Assembly: GCF_000143415.4 (NCBI RefSeq)
Contig: NW_003314268.1
Coordinates: 3,680,378-3,740,377 of the forward strand
Reading direction: 5' to 3'
Origin: Selaginella moellendorffii
Lineage: Eukaryota > Streptophyta > Lycopodiopsida > Selaginellales > Selaginellaceae
DNA length: 60,000 nt
Part shown: one piece after another, positions 14,079 to 26,197 of the stretch
Layout: each line of letters opens with the position of its first letter
Position numbering within the stretch: position 1 is the first letter of the stretch
Translations under genes and position numbers: made by a program
The notes under the pieces: model-generated
What the model saw: the letters and a program-made list of their open reading frames with translations, nothing else
What the model was told of the DNA's origin: nothing
Database searches by the model: none

Positions 14079-15126
14079 ATGTCGGCGGAGCTCCTTGGCA
14101 GGAAGCTTATCGATTGTGGCACCAAGATCGTCGCGGTGGGGAGGAATTACGCAGCGCACGCAAAGGAGCTGGGGAGCGCCATTCCAAAGGTTCGATTTTG
14201 ATCTGAGAGAGCTTTGATCGTCACATTTACTTGATCATCGGCAGGAGCCAGTGCTCTTCCTCAAGCCAACGTCTTCGTACGTCCGCGAGCCCGATCCGAT
14301 CGAAATTCCAAAGCCTATCACGGAGGTGGATTATGAGGCAGAGATTGGTGTCGTGATTGGAAGGCGAGCGAAGGATGTGTTTGAGGAGGAGGCCTGGAAT
14401 TACGTGAGAGGTTAATAGAAAGCTCATGTCTCTGGATTTTTTTTCGTAACTTCAGATGGATCACAGGCTATGTTTTGGCATTGGATATGACTGCGAGAAG
14501 CCTTCAAAACGTTGCAAAGGTACATTTTGAATGAGTTTCAATCGCGACTTTGCGAATTCGATCTCAGGAAAAAAGTTTGCCATGGACAGTTTCAAAAGGC
14601 TACGACACTTTCACGCCGATAAGTAAATTCGTGAGTCGCTAAAAGCTCGCTCAGTTTTCTTGACGCTGTTTACTTCCTTCTTAGTTCCAACTGAAGAAAA
14701 CGCCCATTCCACCGCTCTCATTTTGGCTCAAGGTAAGCTTGGAAACATTTTTTTCCTGTTTGTAACTCGGACTCTTCCACCAGGTGGATGACCAGACGAA
14801 GCAAAAGGGGTGCACAAGTGATATGATCTTCAGCATCCCTTTTCTCATCCATTACATAAGCGGCATCATGACTCTCAACGAAGGCGATATGATCCTTACT
14901 GGTACAAGTGGTCGCTCTCTCGAAACTTTCAAGCTTTGTAATCGCCCTTTGCGTGACAGGAACTCCCCATGGCGTTGGACCCGTTAAAGCTGGCCAAACA
15001 ATCACCGCTGGCATTGCGTCTCCAGCGGTTCAAATGACGTTCCCAGTGATAACTAGGCCGGACCCGGAACGCACAAAGTCTCCATTCCTCTCGGAATCTC
15101 TGGATGGAACCGATGTTCCGCAATGA
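14079..15126 (+). CDS. Fumarylacetoacetate hydrolase-fold protein, FAHD1-like acylpyruvase
   Basis: Seven exons: 14079-14189, 14245-14410, 14467-14519, 14568-14630, 14685-14732, 14784-14901 and 14960-15126, giving 241 residues (FAHD1 is about 220). Hallmarks: IVAVGRNYAAHAKELG at the N-terminus; VDYEAEIGVVIG with Glu68 and Glu70; LALDMTAR with Asp99, the Mg-binding acidic residues at the spacing seen in human FAHD1 (71/73/102); SLPWTVSKGYDTF; and LTGTPHGVGPVKAGQ. FAHD1 cleaves acylpyruvates and decarboxylates oxaloacetate in mitochondria. No clear targeting peptide is visible with this start. The C-terminus runs about 20 residues past the usual end. The stop lies 35 bases from the stop of the convergent PPR gene. 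Confidence 0.9.
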
Positions 15127-15160
15127 TCCAAGGCTCCAATCTACCGGAACTTTACGTAAG

Positions 15161-16798
15161 TTACTTGCTTGGCTCTTTTACTGTGATTTTCAACTTTCTT
15201 TCCGTGAGGCAGAGGTTCGAGAGCAATAGATAAGGTGTGGCATCCCAGGCTCTCGTCCGGAACGCGTTTTTGGCTGCTCGGACCCCGAGCACGGACTCGT
15301 CGTGGATCTTGCAAGAACTAAGCAGTGCCGCCCATGAAACAGAATCAGGCCTGAAAGGCATACTTTGCAGCAGCCATTCGGCACTTCTCACGTCTCCGGC
15401 TCGTCCAAGGATGCTGATCATGCAAGAGTAGTGCTCCTGCCGGGGCTCCAAGCCGTGCCCCTGGATCATCATCTGGAAGATCTGGATGCCCTCGAGCAGC
15501 ACTCCCTTGTAGCTGCAAGCCACCAGTGTGCCCATGAAGGAGATCTCGTCGGGTTCCACGCCTTCCATCTCTAAGAGCCGGAAGAGCTCCACTCCTCGAG
15601 CGCAGTGGATGGAATCTCCGTAGGCCTGGATCATGGTGTTCCAGGAAACCAAGTTTCGTTCCGGCATTGTGTCGAAAGTGAAGACCGCTGTGGCGAGGAG
15701 GCCATTTTGAGCGTAGACGAAAACGATTGCGGTCCATGCAACCACGTCTTTCTCGGGCATTCCATCGAATATACGCTTTGCGGAGGAGAGATGCCTGTTC
15801 TGGGCATATGCTGTCACCATACTACTCCAGGAGATAACGTCGCGCACAGGCATGGTGTCAAACACTGTTTTAGCCTCTTCCAAATCTCCGGAAGCCACAA
15901 AAGCATGGAGCATTGCATTCCAGGAGACGTCGTCTTGCTCGGGCATGGAGTGGAATATCCTCTTCGCGGATGCTAGATGCCCTTCCAGGGCATATGCTTG
16001 GAGCATGACTGTCCACGTGGCTATGTCCCTGTAAGGCATTCGGCCAAACAGAGATTCGCATTCGTTGAGCTGGCGGTGCTGGGAATATGTTCTAAGCATT
16101 GCGTTACACAGGAACGTGTCCGGACACAAAACACTGTGAAAGATTCTTTTGGCTGATGCCAGATCCCCGGCTTGAGAATATGCCAGGATCATGCAGTGGA
16201 GGGTGAGTGCGTTGGGCTCTCGCATTTTCTCAAAGAGTTTCCCTGCCTGATCAAGATGCCCATGACCTACATAAGCTTGAATCATGGCAGTCCAGGTTAC
16301 CACGTTCCGCTGGGGCATTTTGTCGAAAAGATTCCGCGCGAGTTTGAGATACCCTGCTTGGGCATATGCTTGCAGCATCGCGTTCCACGCGACATTGTTT
16401 TTCTTTGGCATTTGATCGAACAATTCCTTTGCCATGTGAAGATCCCCGGCGTGGGAATATGCTGTCAGCATTGCCGTCCATGAGACGACGTCCCTCTCGG
16501 GCATTGCATCGAAGATCCTCTTGGAGTCTTGCAGATGCCCTCTTTGGGCATATGCCGTGAGGAGGATATTCCAGGAGAAGCCGTTAGGGTGGTCGATGGA
16601 TTCGAACACGCGACGTGCCTCCTCGAGGCTCCCGCAAGCGCCATACATTTGGATCATACGGTTGTGAAGGTATTTGCTCCTGCTGTGGAGTTTGCTTCCC
16701 AGAATTTGCGCGTGGACTTCTCGAGCTCGCGACAGATCTCTCGAGACAGTGGCGGATTTGATCAGCGATTCTAGACAAGACTCGGTCTCGATTCCCAT
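15161..16798 (-). CDS. Pentatricopeptide repeat protein, PLS/E type
   Basis: An intronless 545-residue frame made almost wholly of tandem 31-residue PPR motifs, e.g. VVSWTAMLTAYSHAGDLHMA, with the repeated phrase 'FDxMPxrdvvsWnaMl.aYaq.G.l..A'. From about residue 395 it passes into the longer terminal motifs (EGVEPDEISF..., HYSCMISILGRAG) and an E1-like end (PDSVSWAALLSSCKIHDE, PYLLLSNLC). There is no DYW deaminase domain. PPRs of this class bind organellar RNA, and many E-type members direct C-to-U editing with a DYW partner; target and organelle cannot be told from sequence. The N-terminus (MGIETESCLESLIKSATVSR) is not a clear transit peptide. Confidence 0.93.
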   Translation of the reverse strand: MGIETESCLESLIKSATVSRDLSRAREVHAQILGSKLHSRSKYLHNRMIQMYGACGSLEEARRVFESIDHPNGFSWNILLTAYAQRGHLQDSKRIFDAMPERDVVSWTAMLTAYSHAGDLHMAKELFDQMPKKNNVAWNAMLQAYAQAGYLKLARNLFDKMPQRNVVTWTAMIQAYVGHGHLDQAGKLFEKMREPNALTLHCMILAYSQAGDLASAKRIFHSVLCPDTFLCNAMLRTYSQHRQLNECESLFGRMPYRDIATWTVMLQAYALEGHLASAKRIFHSMPEQDDVSWNAMLHAFVASGDLEEAKTVFDTMPVRDVISWSSMVTAYAQNRHLSSAKRIFDGMPEKDVVAWTAIVFVYAQNGLLATAVFTFDTMPERNLVSWNTMIQAYGDSIHCARGVELFRLLEMEGVEPDEISFMGTLVACSYKGVLLEGIQIFQMMIQGHGLEPRQEHYSCMISILGRAGDVRSAEWLLQSMPFRPDSVSWAALLSSCKIHDESVLGVRAAKNAFRTRAWDATPYLLLSNLCLTERKLKITVKEPSK

Positions 16799-17301
16799 AA
16801 GACCATGAGAGAAAAAATCTTCCTAATTCTATGCTTAAAATTTCCATCATTGGATCTTTCTTTTTCCTTGACAAGCAAAATTTATAAAATGCCCAGCGTG
16901 GAATCGCTGGGTAACAACGCAAACGTATGTCACGTTGCAGTCATGATGGGAGGGTTGGGGCCACACGGATTCGAACCGATGAAGCGCATTTCAAACCCTT
17001 CCAACGGCTGCATTTTGCGCCGGGTACACGTGGCCGGCTGGATGTTACGCGCCGACGAATATTCCCCCGTCGTCGCAGTTTTCGCCGAGGAGATTCCGGC
17101 TCAGACAGTGTAAGGTGGGGAGGAATGACGATGGCGGGCTTCTTCTTGAGCCCTAGGATTCCAGGGCATGCGTCTGTGGGAGAGGAGCAAGGAGGAGCGT
17201 TGCTGGATCGCTGCGATTCGTCGCGATCTCTGTGAGGTATTGTGATAATCAAGCTCCGGCGCCTCGAAATCGGCGATCGATCGGCGGATCGCGAGCCCGG
17301 A
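16799..17301. promoter_or_regulatory. Shared 5' region of the divergent PPR and DUF936 genes
   Basis: About 500 bases separate the start codons of the minus-strand PPR gene and the plus-strand DUF936 gene. The PPR-proximal part (16800-16900) is AT-rich; the DUF936-proximal part is GC-rich and probably its 5' UTR. I see no convincing TATA box. A short T-arm-like stretch near 16960-16985 was considered and rejected as a tRNA. Confidence 0.4.
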
Positions 17302-19642
17302 ATGGCGGCATTGACACCGGGCGTGCTGATCAAGCTCTTGCAATCCATCGAGTCGGATGTGAAGCTGGGCGGGCAGTATCGTTCGGTTTTGCTCCAGGTC
17401 GTGGGGATCGTCCCGGCGCTGGCGGGCAGTGATCTGTGGCACAACCAGGGGTTTTACATCAAAGTCTCGGATTCCTCGCATGCGACCTACGTGTCTCTCG
17501 CCGAGGAGGACGACGATCTCATACTGAGCGATCGTCTCCAGCTGGGGCAGTTCATTCACGTCGATAAGCTCGAGCACGCATTGCCAGTTCCGGTTCTTCG
17601 TGGTGTGAGACCGCTCCCTGGCCGACACAAGTGCGTGGGTGATCCGGAGGACCTCGTCATGTCATCCTCGGGAGGAAGAAATCCTCCCCACTTCCAGTCC
17701 TTCCTCCAAGAGAAGGATTTCCCGAGCAAGTCCGACTCTTCGTCATCGAGCAGTGGAAGCGGAGGAGGATACTCTTCCGGTCACAAGGTGGCGAGAGGGT
17801 ATAACCGGTCGTCCGCGGAGACCTTTGCTGCCAAGCTTGCGGAGCGTCTCTCACAAAAGCCTCTCGAGCCTGATTCGTGCGAGGAGATAGACGAAGAGAG
17901 ACAGGCGAAGCATGAGGAACAAAGGGGCCGTTCGAAGGGAAGAATTGTCAAGTCGAGGGTGTTTGACTCCATTCCAAGCCCGAGGACTGGCGCTCGTTCT
18001 ATGTCTACTTCGCCAATGCGACGCCATTCCGCGACTGATAAGGAGTCGCCTAGACCACGGAGACGTGCTTCCGACGTTCCCGTTTTGACATCTCCTCGGA
18101 CCAGGCAGCCGTCCCCTGTGAGCAAGAGATCATCGAGCACAAGCAAGGTTCATAAAGTTGACAGCAACAAGAGGAAGTCACTCGGCGGCGGTGGAGTGAA
18201 GTTGAGCGATCTGGTTGCTGCTGGTTCCAGGACACTGCGCAAAAGCTGGGAGGGTGCATTTGCTCAGAAGGAGGCCAGAACTGCAACGGTGAAGCAATCA
18301 AAACCTGACTTGAAGGTAAGCTCTTTGGATTTTTGCGGGTCTTCATTGAAGTGTGGCACTTTCAACAGATTTCCATTCCAATTATTTCTAGTAGCAGAAA
18401 CCAGGACAAGGGATTGCTGTCGCCGCAGGGGGATTCTCTTAAGCCTCCCATGAAGGTACAAATTAGCGCCAAAACTGCGACGACTTTTCCTCCCGATGGG
18501 GCTAGCGTGTCTTGGGACGATCTACCGGTTAGCTTGGCTAACTTTGCAAAGGTGAGCAGCTCTCAAGGTTCTTGACTGCATGTAACTGTTGTTTTTAAGG
18601 ATGCAATGCAAAGGAGAAATGCGGCGTCGTTGGCAGCGGTAGCAGCTCTTCAAGAAGCATCGGCGGCGGAAGCAGTCATACGTAGTTTGAAGTAAGCGCA
18701 AACATTTTTTCTCTCCTTACACCTCCTTTATTTCTTTTTGGCAGTATGTTTGTAGAGATACGTCATCTTTCCAGACCGGAGAGACCTCAACCAACCGTAG
18801 AGAAGTTTCTGAACTTCCACAGATCACTTGAGCAGGCTTCTGCCGTCGCAGAAGCGCTACTCGTGAATCAGCAAGCTGTCTCCACTCCAGAGAAGCAGTC
18901 AGGAGGGAAGATAAACTTTTCAAATGCTTTGTTCGAGGAGAAGGCAAAGAATGCGAAGAACTGGGTGGAGTCAGCATTGGCATGTGACTTATCGGCGTTC
19001 TCAATGCACTGCAAAGGCCAGGCCAGCAAGCTGACGGCCAAAGATATGGTGCATCCGGTTATTGTCGTGGAAGGAAACTCGGTTAAGCCCCGCGTCCTGT
19101 CTTCGTCGGTCACTCCAGTGAAGCAGCCTGCGACTTTGGCCGCGTCACCTCGAAGAGCGCTATCCTCAGTCACCCCGACAGCCAACGAGAAGAAAGACAA
19201 TTCAAGGACCGCGTCTCCGTTGAAGGCTACGTCGGCATTTGTCCGCAGGAATCTCACCGGGGGTGTGAAAGGAAAAACTTCCAGTGTTGGAGAGACGGTT
19301 TGGAACAAGGGGGACGGAGTGAAGGAGACGGCTGACTTGGCCAAGATGACCCGGTTCGAATCGCAGTGCTGGTTCCTCAAGTTCATGGAGGAGGCACTGG
19401 ACAAAGGCTTCCGCTCGGAGATAAAGCAGGAGCTGGAGAACAGCCAGTTAGCAGCGATATTGTCACAGCTCAAAAGGGTCAACGACTGGCTGGATCAGGT
19501 TGCATCGGAGAAAGAAGACGTCCCGGATCTACATCTTGTAGAGACGCTGGCCAGATTGAAGCGGAAGATCTACGAGTTTTTGATCAAGCACGTTGAGTCT
19601 GCTGCTTGTGCACTGGGCAGCAGGAGCAAGGCCAGCTCCTAG
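17302..19642 (+). CDS. Plant-specific DUF936 family protein
   Basis: Exons 17302-18315, 18369-18551, 18600-18691 and 18745-19642 give 728 residues. The start [14 protein letters not shown] is chosen because DUF936 proteins begin this way; a longer in-frame start at 17242 adds non-conserved residues. The N-terminal domain (about 1-115) has [56 protein letters not shown] and [16 protein letters not shown] basic, Ser/Arg-rich linker follows. After [15 protein letters not shown] come the Ala-rich helix [20 protein letters not shown] and a C-terminal helical part. The family is widespread in land plants with no agreed biochemical role. The PBCP-like gene starts 102 bases downstream on the same strand. 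Confidence 0.93.
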
Positions 19643-19744
19643 TTGAGCAAAACAGATTTTATCAAAGTTTTCTTTTCTGTTTCCAAGTTTTTTACCGAGT
19701 TTTTGTTGCTGATAGCGATTTTGTTTGTAAGGTTGTCCGGTGCT

Positions 19745-21337
19745 ATGGCTTTCAGCCTGTGCAACCGGCTTCCTTGTGCTGACGGGGTGAGGTGGTATTG
19801 CAGGAGAGATGATCACAGCTCAACCAGGCCTGTGCGAATTGCCTCTGCTATTGCTGGTTCCGTGACGAACAGTGTCGAGCAACAAGGAAGAGGGTATGTT
19901 TCGCGTCTTTCCTATTCTGTTATAGTGATCGTTTCTCGTTTTCCAGCTTCCGGTTTCAGCTTTCAATTGGTGCTAAAGTCATTCCTCATCCTGACAAGGC
20001 AAGCGTTCCTTCTTGTTGGCTTTCTCTAAGTTTTCAGTACATTCAAAACAGGTGGAGAAAGGAGGAGAGGATGCATTTTTCATCAGTGACTTCGATGGTG
20101 GTGTGTTCGGTATCGCAGATGGTGTTTCTGGGTGAGTAAAAATTTCCATGTACGCTTTCTTACTTTATCACTATGTGATAGATGGGCCGAGGAGAATGTC
20201 GACCCTGCATTATTTTCGAAAGAGCTGGTCAATCACTTGGCAGAAAGTGTAACTTCGGAAGAGGTATTGCGTAAGGGATGTTTTTTCCTTTTAAGTAATC
20301 GTTGGAATAGGTTCCAGGCGACCCAAAGGTGCTCCTTGGCAAAGCACACGCCGCAACGTCGTCAAAGGGAGCTGCTACAGCGTAAGTAACTGGTTTATAA
20401 AAAATTACTTGCTTCAACTTGTAGCTCCAAAGCATGCAGCATTGTAGCTACTCTGTTAGGAGCAGAAGGCCTCCTGAGAGTTGCGAGCGTTGGGGATTGT
20501 GGCCTGAGACTTGTGCGTGATGGTAATGCTCGCCGGTTTAGTTTTCTAGAAATGAAATCCCTGGCTTCTTTTCTGCAGGAAAGGTAGTGTTCGCAACCTC
20601 TCCTCAACAGCACTACTTCGATTGCCCGTACCAGTTCTCGTCCGAAGTTGGAGGCCAAACGGCCGAAGATTCTGCGGTAAATTATTTTCTGCAATCCCAG
20701 CAAGCTCACTCTTCGTATTTTCAGGTCCATGAAATAACAATCGTGGCCGGGGACGTTGTTGTGATGGGATCTGATGGTCTCTTTGATAATGTTTTCGATC
20801 GCGACATAGCGGCAACAGTGACTTTGTTCCAAGTCACGGATGTAGAATCAGCTGAAAGAACGGGTACATTGGTCTTTCTCTATTGAGTTCTTAACTTGGT
20901 TTCGTGCTTTCAGCGACAGCGCTAGCCACCATGGCGAATAGGAATTCGAGGGATCCCAAGTATGAATCCCCTTACAGCACCGAGGCTATATATCAGGTTC
21001 TAAGTTTCATATGATGGTATTCTCCTCCCAGCTCGTTGTTATGCAGGGCTTTGACGTGCCAATATGGCGCAAGCTTCTCGGTGAAAAACTTACAGGTCGG
21101 AAGTAATCCTTGGAATCATTTATCTGGTTTGTGATCCTAACAGGCTTCTTTGTTTCTTTCTCTTTCGCAGGTGGAAAGCTAGATGATATAACGGTTCTCG
21201 TGGGAGCGGTGGCAGTGACCGAGATTGTAGAGGTGGAGGGCGAAAAGGACGAGCAATCCCAAAGCTCTTTCCAAAAATCGGAAACTCACGACGGCAGCAG
21301 CTCGGAAGAAGCTGTTGTTACAAACGAAGGAATTTAA
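19745..21337 (+). CDS. PBCP: Chloroplast PP2C phosphatase, PBCP (photosystem II core phosphatase) type
   Basis: Eleven exons (19745-19893, 19947-19998, 20052-20131, 20182-20263, 20311-20381, 20425-20522, 20579-20676, 20725-20863, 20914-20996, 21047-21095, 21171-21337) give 355 residues. The match to Arabidopsis PBCP (At2g30170) runs through the domain: SIGAKVIPHPDKVEKGGEDA, FGIADGVSGWAEENVDP, FATSPQQHYFDCPYQFSSE, GSDGLFDNVFD and LTGGKLDDITVL. The metal-binding Asp residues (GGEDA, ADGV, GSDG, LDD) are kept. PBCP dephosphorylates D1, D2 and CP43 at the thylakoid and aids core repair. The first 50 residues are basic and Ser-rich, as in a transit peptide. An acidic/Ser tail of about 40 residues follows the domain. 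The intron 19999-20051 is GC-AG. Confidence 0.9.
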
Positions 21338-22065
21338 TTCTTCTTGTTTCATATACTACATTTCTTGGCTTTAGCCATGGTTTGTGCCAATTCCCTTCGT
21401 AGCAGAGGTAAGCTCCCAAACTGAGCATATATTCTAATGCGCTTTGGCGCTCCTTTTCCCTTTTCAGCTGACACTGAAAGCGTTGGTCGCGAGAGAAAGA
21501 ACCATTTTCAATCTCTTGGGGGTTTTGGTATCTTTTCAAAACAGCTCACTTTTTTTCTCCTTTTTTTTCATGTAACAGAAAGGGTGCTGCTTGCAATATT
21601 TTGAGCTGATAGATATTGTTCTACTCAGTGCTATGATCATAGTTTTGGCTGTTCTTTTTAAACACTCGTACGGCAACTTCTCACTCGTACGGGTATTGCT
21701 GTAAACCCTAAACCCTGCCAAGCCGCCATTGCGAAGACCAGGCTCTCTATGGGGGAGGTGCCGCAGGTGGAGCGCTAGGATCACGAAATATGCCGCTGGA
21801 GGCGCGGCATTCGTCGTTGCGAGGTCACGGCGCGACGATTGATCCGGCATTGCGATTCTAGGTTTGTGCTCACTGGCGCTGCTGCTGGAAACCTCTTCCT
21901 CTGCGGTGCCCGGAGTTGCTGCTGCCTCAGGTACTGTGATTCTTGCTGCAAACATCTGCTCAAGGTTTTCTTTGCTCGGGCGATCGAGCGAGAGCAGCGG
22001 TAGCAGCGGCGGGGGATTTCAAGGGTGCATGCGTCACAAGGCACGAGAGCTTAAGCCGCGCCGTC
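21338..22065. promoter_or_regulatory. Intergenic region and 5' leader of the RPOT gene, with telo-box
   Basis: A telomere-like motif AAACCCTAAACCCT lies at about 21704-21717. Such telo-boxes are common in plant promoters of translation and organelle-biogenesis genes. From 21720 on, GC content rises, consistent with a 5' UTR. A short upstream open frame (21864-22109) overlaps the chosen RPOT start in another frame and could lower its translation if transcribed. Confidence 0.5.
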
Positions 22066-25000
22066 ATGTGGAGAGCAGCCGGCGGGCGGCTCAAGCACAG
22101 GGGACTTAGAACAGGACGAGCAGACTTCTATCGATGGAACACCACAGCTGCCGGGCCAGAGAGCTTTCACGAGCTCACAGATTTGAGCTTGCACATCCAC
22201 GCTAGCACAGCTTACAGTCAGCTACGCAGCAGCGATAGAAGCCGTCCCTGCAGCTACTCGGCGGCGGCGGCTCCTCTCGAGCACAGCTTGACAACTTTGG
22301 ACGCGGCACTGAGCAGTGTGATCCAGCTCCCGCTCTTCAGCAATCCACTGCTTCAAATCCTCCCTCCCGACGGGGAGAGCTCGTCCAGGACGGTGTTTCG
22401 GATCGACCAGAAATGGCCTTTCCAGCTCAAGGCGGTCGCTACCGAGGCGTGTTTCGGAGAGGAGGAGGAGGTCTGTGTTCTTCCGGAACTGGAAGAGATT
22501 CACGACATCTCCCTCGAGAGGTCTTCCAAGTTTGAAGGTGGCAAGGCTCTCAAGGCGGCTAGAGCTAGAGCAAGGCGGCTTTTCAACAGGCAGCAGAAGC
22601 TCGAGCTGGATGCTTGGGATGCTGCGGTGAGGGAGTACAGGAAGATTCTCGTGGAGATGTGCCGGAAGAAGCTAGCGCCGAATCTGCCGTTTGCAAAGTC
22701 TTTGATGGTCAGCTGGTTTGAGCCGGTTCGCGACGAGATTGCAAAGGAGCTCAAGGCCATCGAGAAGGAGGAGCCTGGTGAAGACAGGAGTCACTATGGA
22801 CCACTTTTGAAAGGAGCTGGCCTCACTGCTGATGTTCTTGCGGTGATCACGATGCACAGGCTCGTCGCGCTGATGATGCAAGACGTTGATAGCGGATGCA
22901 TTAGACTTGCAAACACTGCTGTTCTTATTGGTGACGCAGTGGAACAAGAGGTATGTCAACTTCGAGTTTTACAATTATAATCCTCACGTTTTGTTTTCCT
23001 CTAGATCAAAATCCGCAGGGCACTAAAGAAAAGAAAGCCGAAAGAACTTGCCGAGGAGGCGGAGCCTCCTACTCCAGAAGAAGAGAAGAAAGAGTACTTG
23101 AAGGACAAGCTGAGGAGAGCTATCATAGAAAGGCCCAGGAATGTCAAGGAGATATTGAAGTCCTTGGATCCATCACAGCCCTGGCCGTCGTTTATTCAAG
23201 CTAAAGTACGTAAGTTTTCATGTTTTGATTCGTTTTGTTGAAATGAACCTGTGTAACACATGCAGTTGGGATGCCGCCTTATCGACATTATGATGTCAAA
23301 TTCACACATCAATGTTCCAGTAAGTGACTGTCCCGAAGATGGCACCGAGATTCGGCCTGCTTTTAGACATGTACTCAAGGTACCAAAGGGAGGGTAAGCG
23401 TCATCCACATTTTCTAAAAATCAAACAATTTATTCATATTTCTTTTCCTTCGCATACAGGCTTCTGCGTAGCTACGGAGCAATAGTATGCGATCCTCATT
23501 TGAGGGGTCGAATCGATGACTCGGTATTTCAGCTGTTGAGTTTTTGTTGCCAGAGCTGATCGTTCTTTTTCCACAGGCCAAATTTATAGTTATGCCATAC
23601 ATGCCCATGCTAATTCCTCCTCGAGCTTGGAAAGGGTAAATACGTTTTATTCGCATTCTGTTTCTTCTAAATATTTTACATTCTTTAGTTATCACAATGG
23701 AGCATACCTGCACCTGCGGTCCGTTATAATGCGGACACACGGTTCTAAACAGCAAAGAGAAGCTGTGCGAAACACACCAAGAGCACAACTGCAGCAAGTT
23801 TTTCGGGTATCTGTGAAGCCTCAAAATATCTTTATTTAACAAACTTTTTCTTAGGCACTCGACACCTTGGGAGCGGCATCCTGGAAAATTAACAAGGAGG
23901 TTTTTGAAGTTATAGAAAAGCTTTGGAGCGCGGGAGGTGGAATAGGTGGCCTTGTGGACCGAAAAGATGTGAGTGATGAATATGTTTTGTCTCATTTATG
24001 CGAGCCGTGCGTGATCTTTTAGGTGCCATTGCCACCCAAGCCTAATACCGAGGATGAAGCTGAGATGAGGAGCTGGAGGAAAGTTTTTTATAAAGGTAAG
24101 CGCACAAACAGTGAGCGGAATTCTCAACGGTGCGATCTCGAGCTGAAGCTGGCGGTATGTTTTACTTGTCGCTCTGTTTTGTTTTTTTTCTCTCTCTCTC
24201 TCTGAAAGGTGTTTGCAGGTTGCTCGATCACTGAAGGACGAAGAATGTTTCTATTATCCACATAATTTGGACTTTCGTGGTCGTGCCTATCCTATGCATG
24301 CGCATTTGAACCATTTGGGTTCTGATGTGTGCCGCGGTATGTTACTGTTTGCTAAGGGACGTCCTCTAGGACCGACAGGTCTACGTTGGCTCAAGATACA
24401 CATTGCCAATGTCTTCGCTAATGGAGCTGATAAGCTACCCTTCGATGGAAGGGTGGCATTTGCAGAGAGTAACTTGGAACACGTTGTAGCTTCTGCAAAT
24501 CAGCCTTTGAAAAATCGTTGGTGGTTAAAAGCGGAAGATCCATTCCAGTGCTTAGCTGCGTGCATCGACCTGAGAAATGCGATGCATTCTCCAAACCCGG
24601 AGTACTACATTTCTCATCTTCCAGTTCATCAGGTACTCGAGCATTTCCTAATGACTGATTTCGATTTCGTGTCCTACGTTTAGGATGGATCTTGCAACGG
24701 TCTCCAACACTATGCAGCTCTTGGACGGGACAAAGTAAGTCGCCCATTTTGATACTTGGATATATCGCTTATGATCTGACGACTTGCAGACTGGCGCCAG
24801 AGCAGTGAACTTAATAGGCGCGGATTATCCTGCAGATGTATATTCAGGCATAGCCGCCCGGTATAGCGTTTGAACAACTGCAAGATTCTTGGTTACTGAT
24901 AAGAGTTTTGTTTGATCAGTGTACGTACACTAGTTGAGGAGGACGCACGCAAAGATCCAGCCGCAGTTTATGCCAAATTATTAGTAGGACATGTGAGTAT

Positions 25001-26122
25001 CCATTTCGGTTTTCTTTACTTTTCTCATCAATTCTTCGGTCACAGGTGGATAGGAAACTAGTGAAACAGACAGTGATGACTTCGGTTTACGGCGTGACAT
25101 ACGTTGGAGCACGTAACCAAATAACAAACAGACTTAGGGACAAGGGCTTCATATTAGATGAGCCGACCTTGTACCGTACTGGTTGCTACGCTGCTAAGGT
25201 ATCATCTCTCAAAAACTTTCCTTTTACTTTCAAGCTTTTCTAACTGTTCATGCTCCGATAGGTAACTCTGAACGCGCTTGGCGAAATGTTTGGCGAGGCA
25301 AGGCTTATTATGAATTGGCTAGGCCAGTGCGCAAAGGTATCTCCAGGTTTTTGTTAAGAGACTCCTCTCGAGTTCCACTGTTGCAGGTAATTGCCAACGA
25401 CGGTGACTCCGTGAGGTGGATCACTCCTTTGGGACTTCCTGTCGTGCAACCATACCGCAGGCCCGGGAGACATGTGGTATGCGATCATATACTTTGACGT
25501 TCCACCATCTTCTCGTTGGCTCACATGATTGATTTCCTTCGCAAGGTGAAAACTTGTCTCCAATGTCTTATTCTAAGAACGGATACGGATCAACCGGTAT
25601 GGTTCCAGTTTTCTCTTATCTTTCACGTTTCTGATCGCTTGACTCTTACTCAAAACCAGGTGTTGGCAGCGAGGCAGCGCAGCGCGTTCCCACCAAATTT
25701 TGTGCATTCCATGGATGGGTCGCATATGATGATGACCGCCGTGGCGTGCCAGGAGGCCGGGCTCACCTTCGCAGGTACTTCAAATTTTCTCCAGTTCTAC
25801 TCGAAGCACGAAGAACAAAACCCGATTTTTTCTCATGCACAGGAGTCCATGACTCGTTTTGGACGCATGCCGGAGACGTGGAGCGCATGAACGTCATACT
25901 GAGGGAGAAATTCGTGGAGCTCTACGAGCAGCCAATTCTAGAAAACGTAAGGCTCGTCTCTCTCACGTTATAGTGCCATGGATCCAACGATTTTTTCTTT
26001 TTCCCTTGCAGTTGCTAGAGAGTTTCCAGAAACGTTGGCCCAAGCTTAAATTTCCAGATCTCCCCGTGCGTGGGGATTTAGATCTCAAGGAAGTTTTATC
26101 GTCGCCGTATTTTTTCAACTAA
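22066..26122 (+). CDS. RPOT: Phage-type (T7-like) organellar RNA polymerase
   Basis: Nineteen exons: 22066-22950, 23005-23205, 23266-23393, 23460-23523, 23577-23635, 23689-23806, 23855-23968, 24023-24154, 24219-24632, 24684-24734, 24790-24860, 24920-24992, 25046-25198, 25262-25336, 25387-25476, 25546-25596, 25660-25774, 25843-25946, 26012-26122. They join to 1002 residues, normal for plant RPOT. T7 landmarks: [16 protein letters not shown] with catalytic Asp706; [14 protein letters not shown] with Arg773, Lys777 and Tyr785; [11 protein letters not shown] with Asp935; and the C-terminus ...SPYFFN. The start [18 protein letters not shown] is Arg-rich without early acidic residues, like a mitochondrial presequence; the frame stays open upstream to about 21943 but without an ATG. 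The enzyme transcribes organelle DNA. From memory, S. moellendorffii is reported to have one such gene, with a mitochondrial product. Confidence 0.95.
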
Positions 26123-26197
26123 AAGCAAGCGAACGATCTTCTGCTCGTATATTATATTATACATATATAAACGAATGCCGGGTGCTGTGAGCAATGA

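Noticed and set aside
15345-15737. Open frames antisense or shifted to the PPR gene
   Set aside because: Shadows of a GC-rich, highly repetitive coding sequence.
16955-17010. A tRNA gene (T-arm-like GGTTCGAATCC with a GAA-like loop nearby on minus)
   Set aside because: The T stem pairs at only three positions and there is no matching 5' acceptor or D arm.
21864-22109. 81-codon frame upstream of RPOT as a gene
   Set aside because: It overlaps the RPOT start in another frame and has no recognisable content; treated as a possible upstream ORF only.
22066-26122. RPOT as a plastid-targeted duplicate
   Set aside because: The N-terminus is Arg-rich like a mitochondrial presequence and nothing in the window shows a second copy; dual targeting cannot be excluded.
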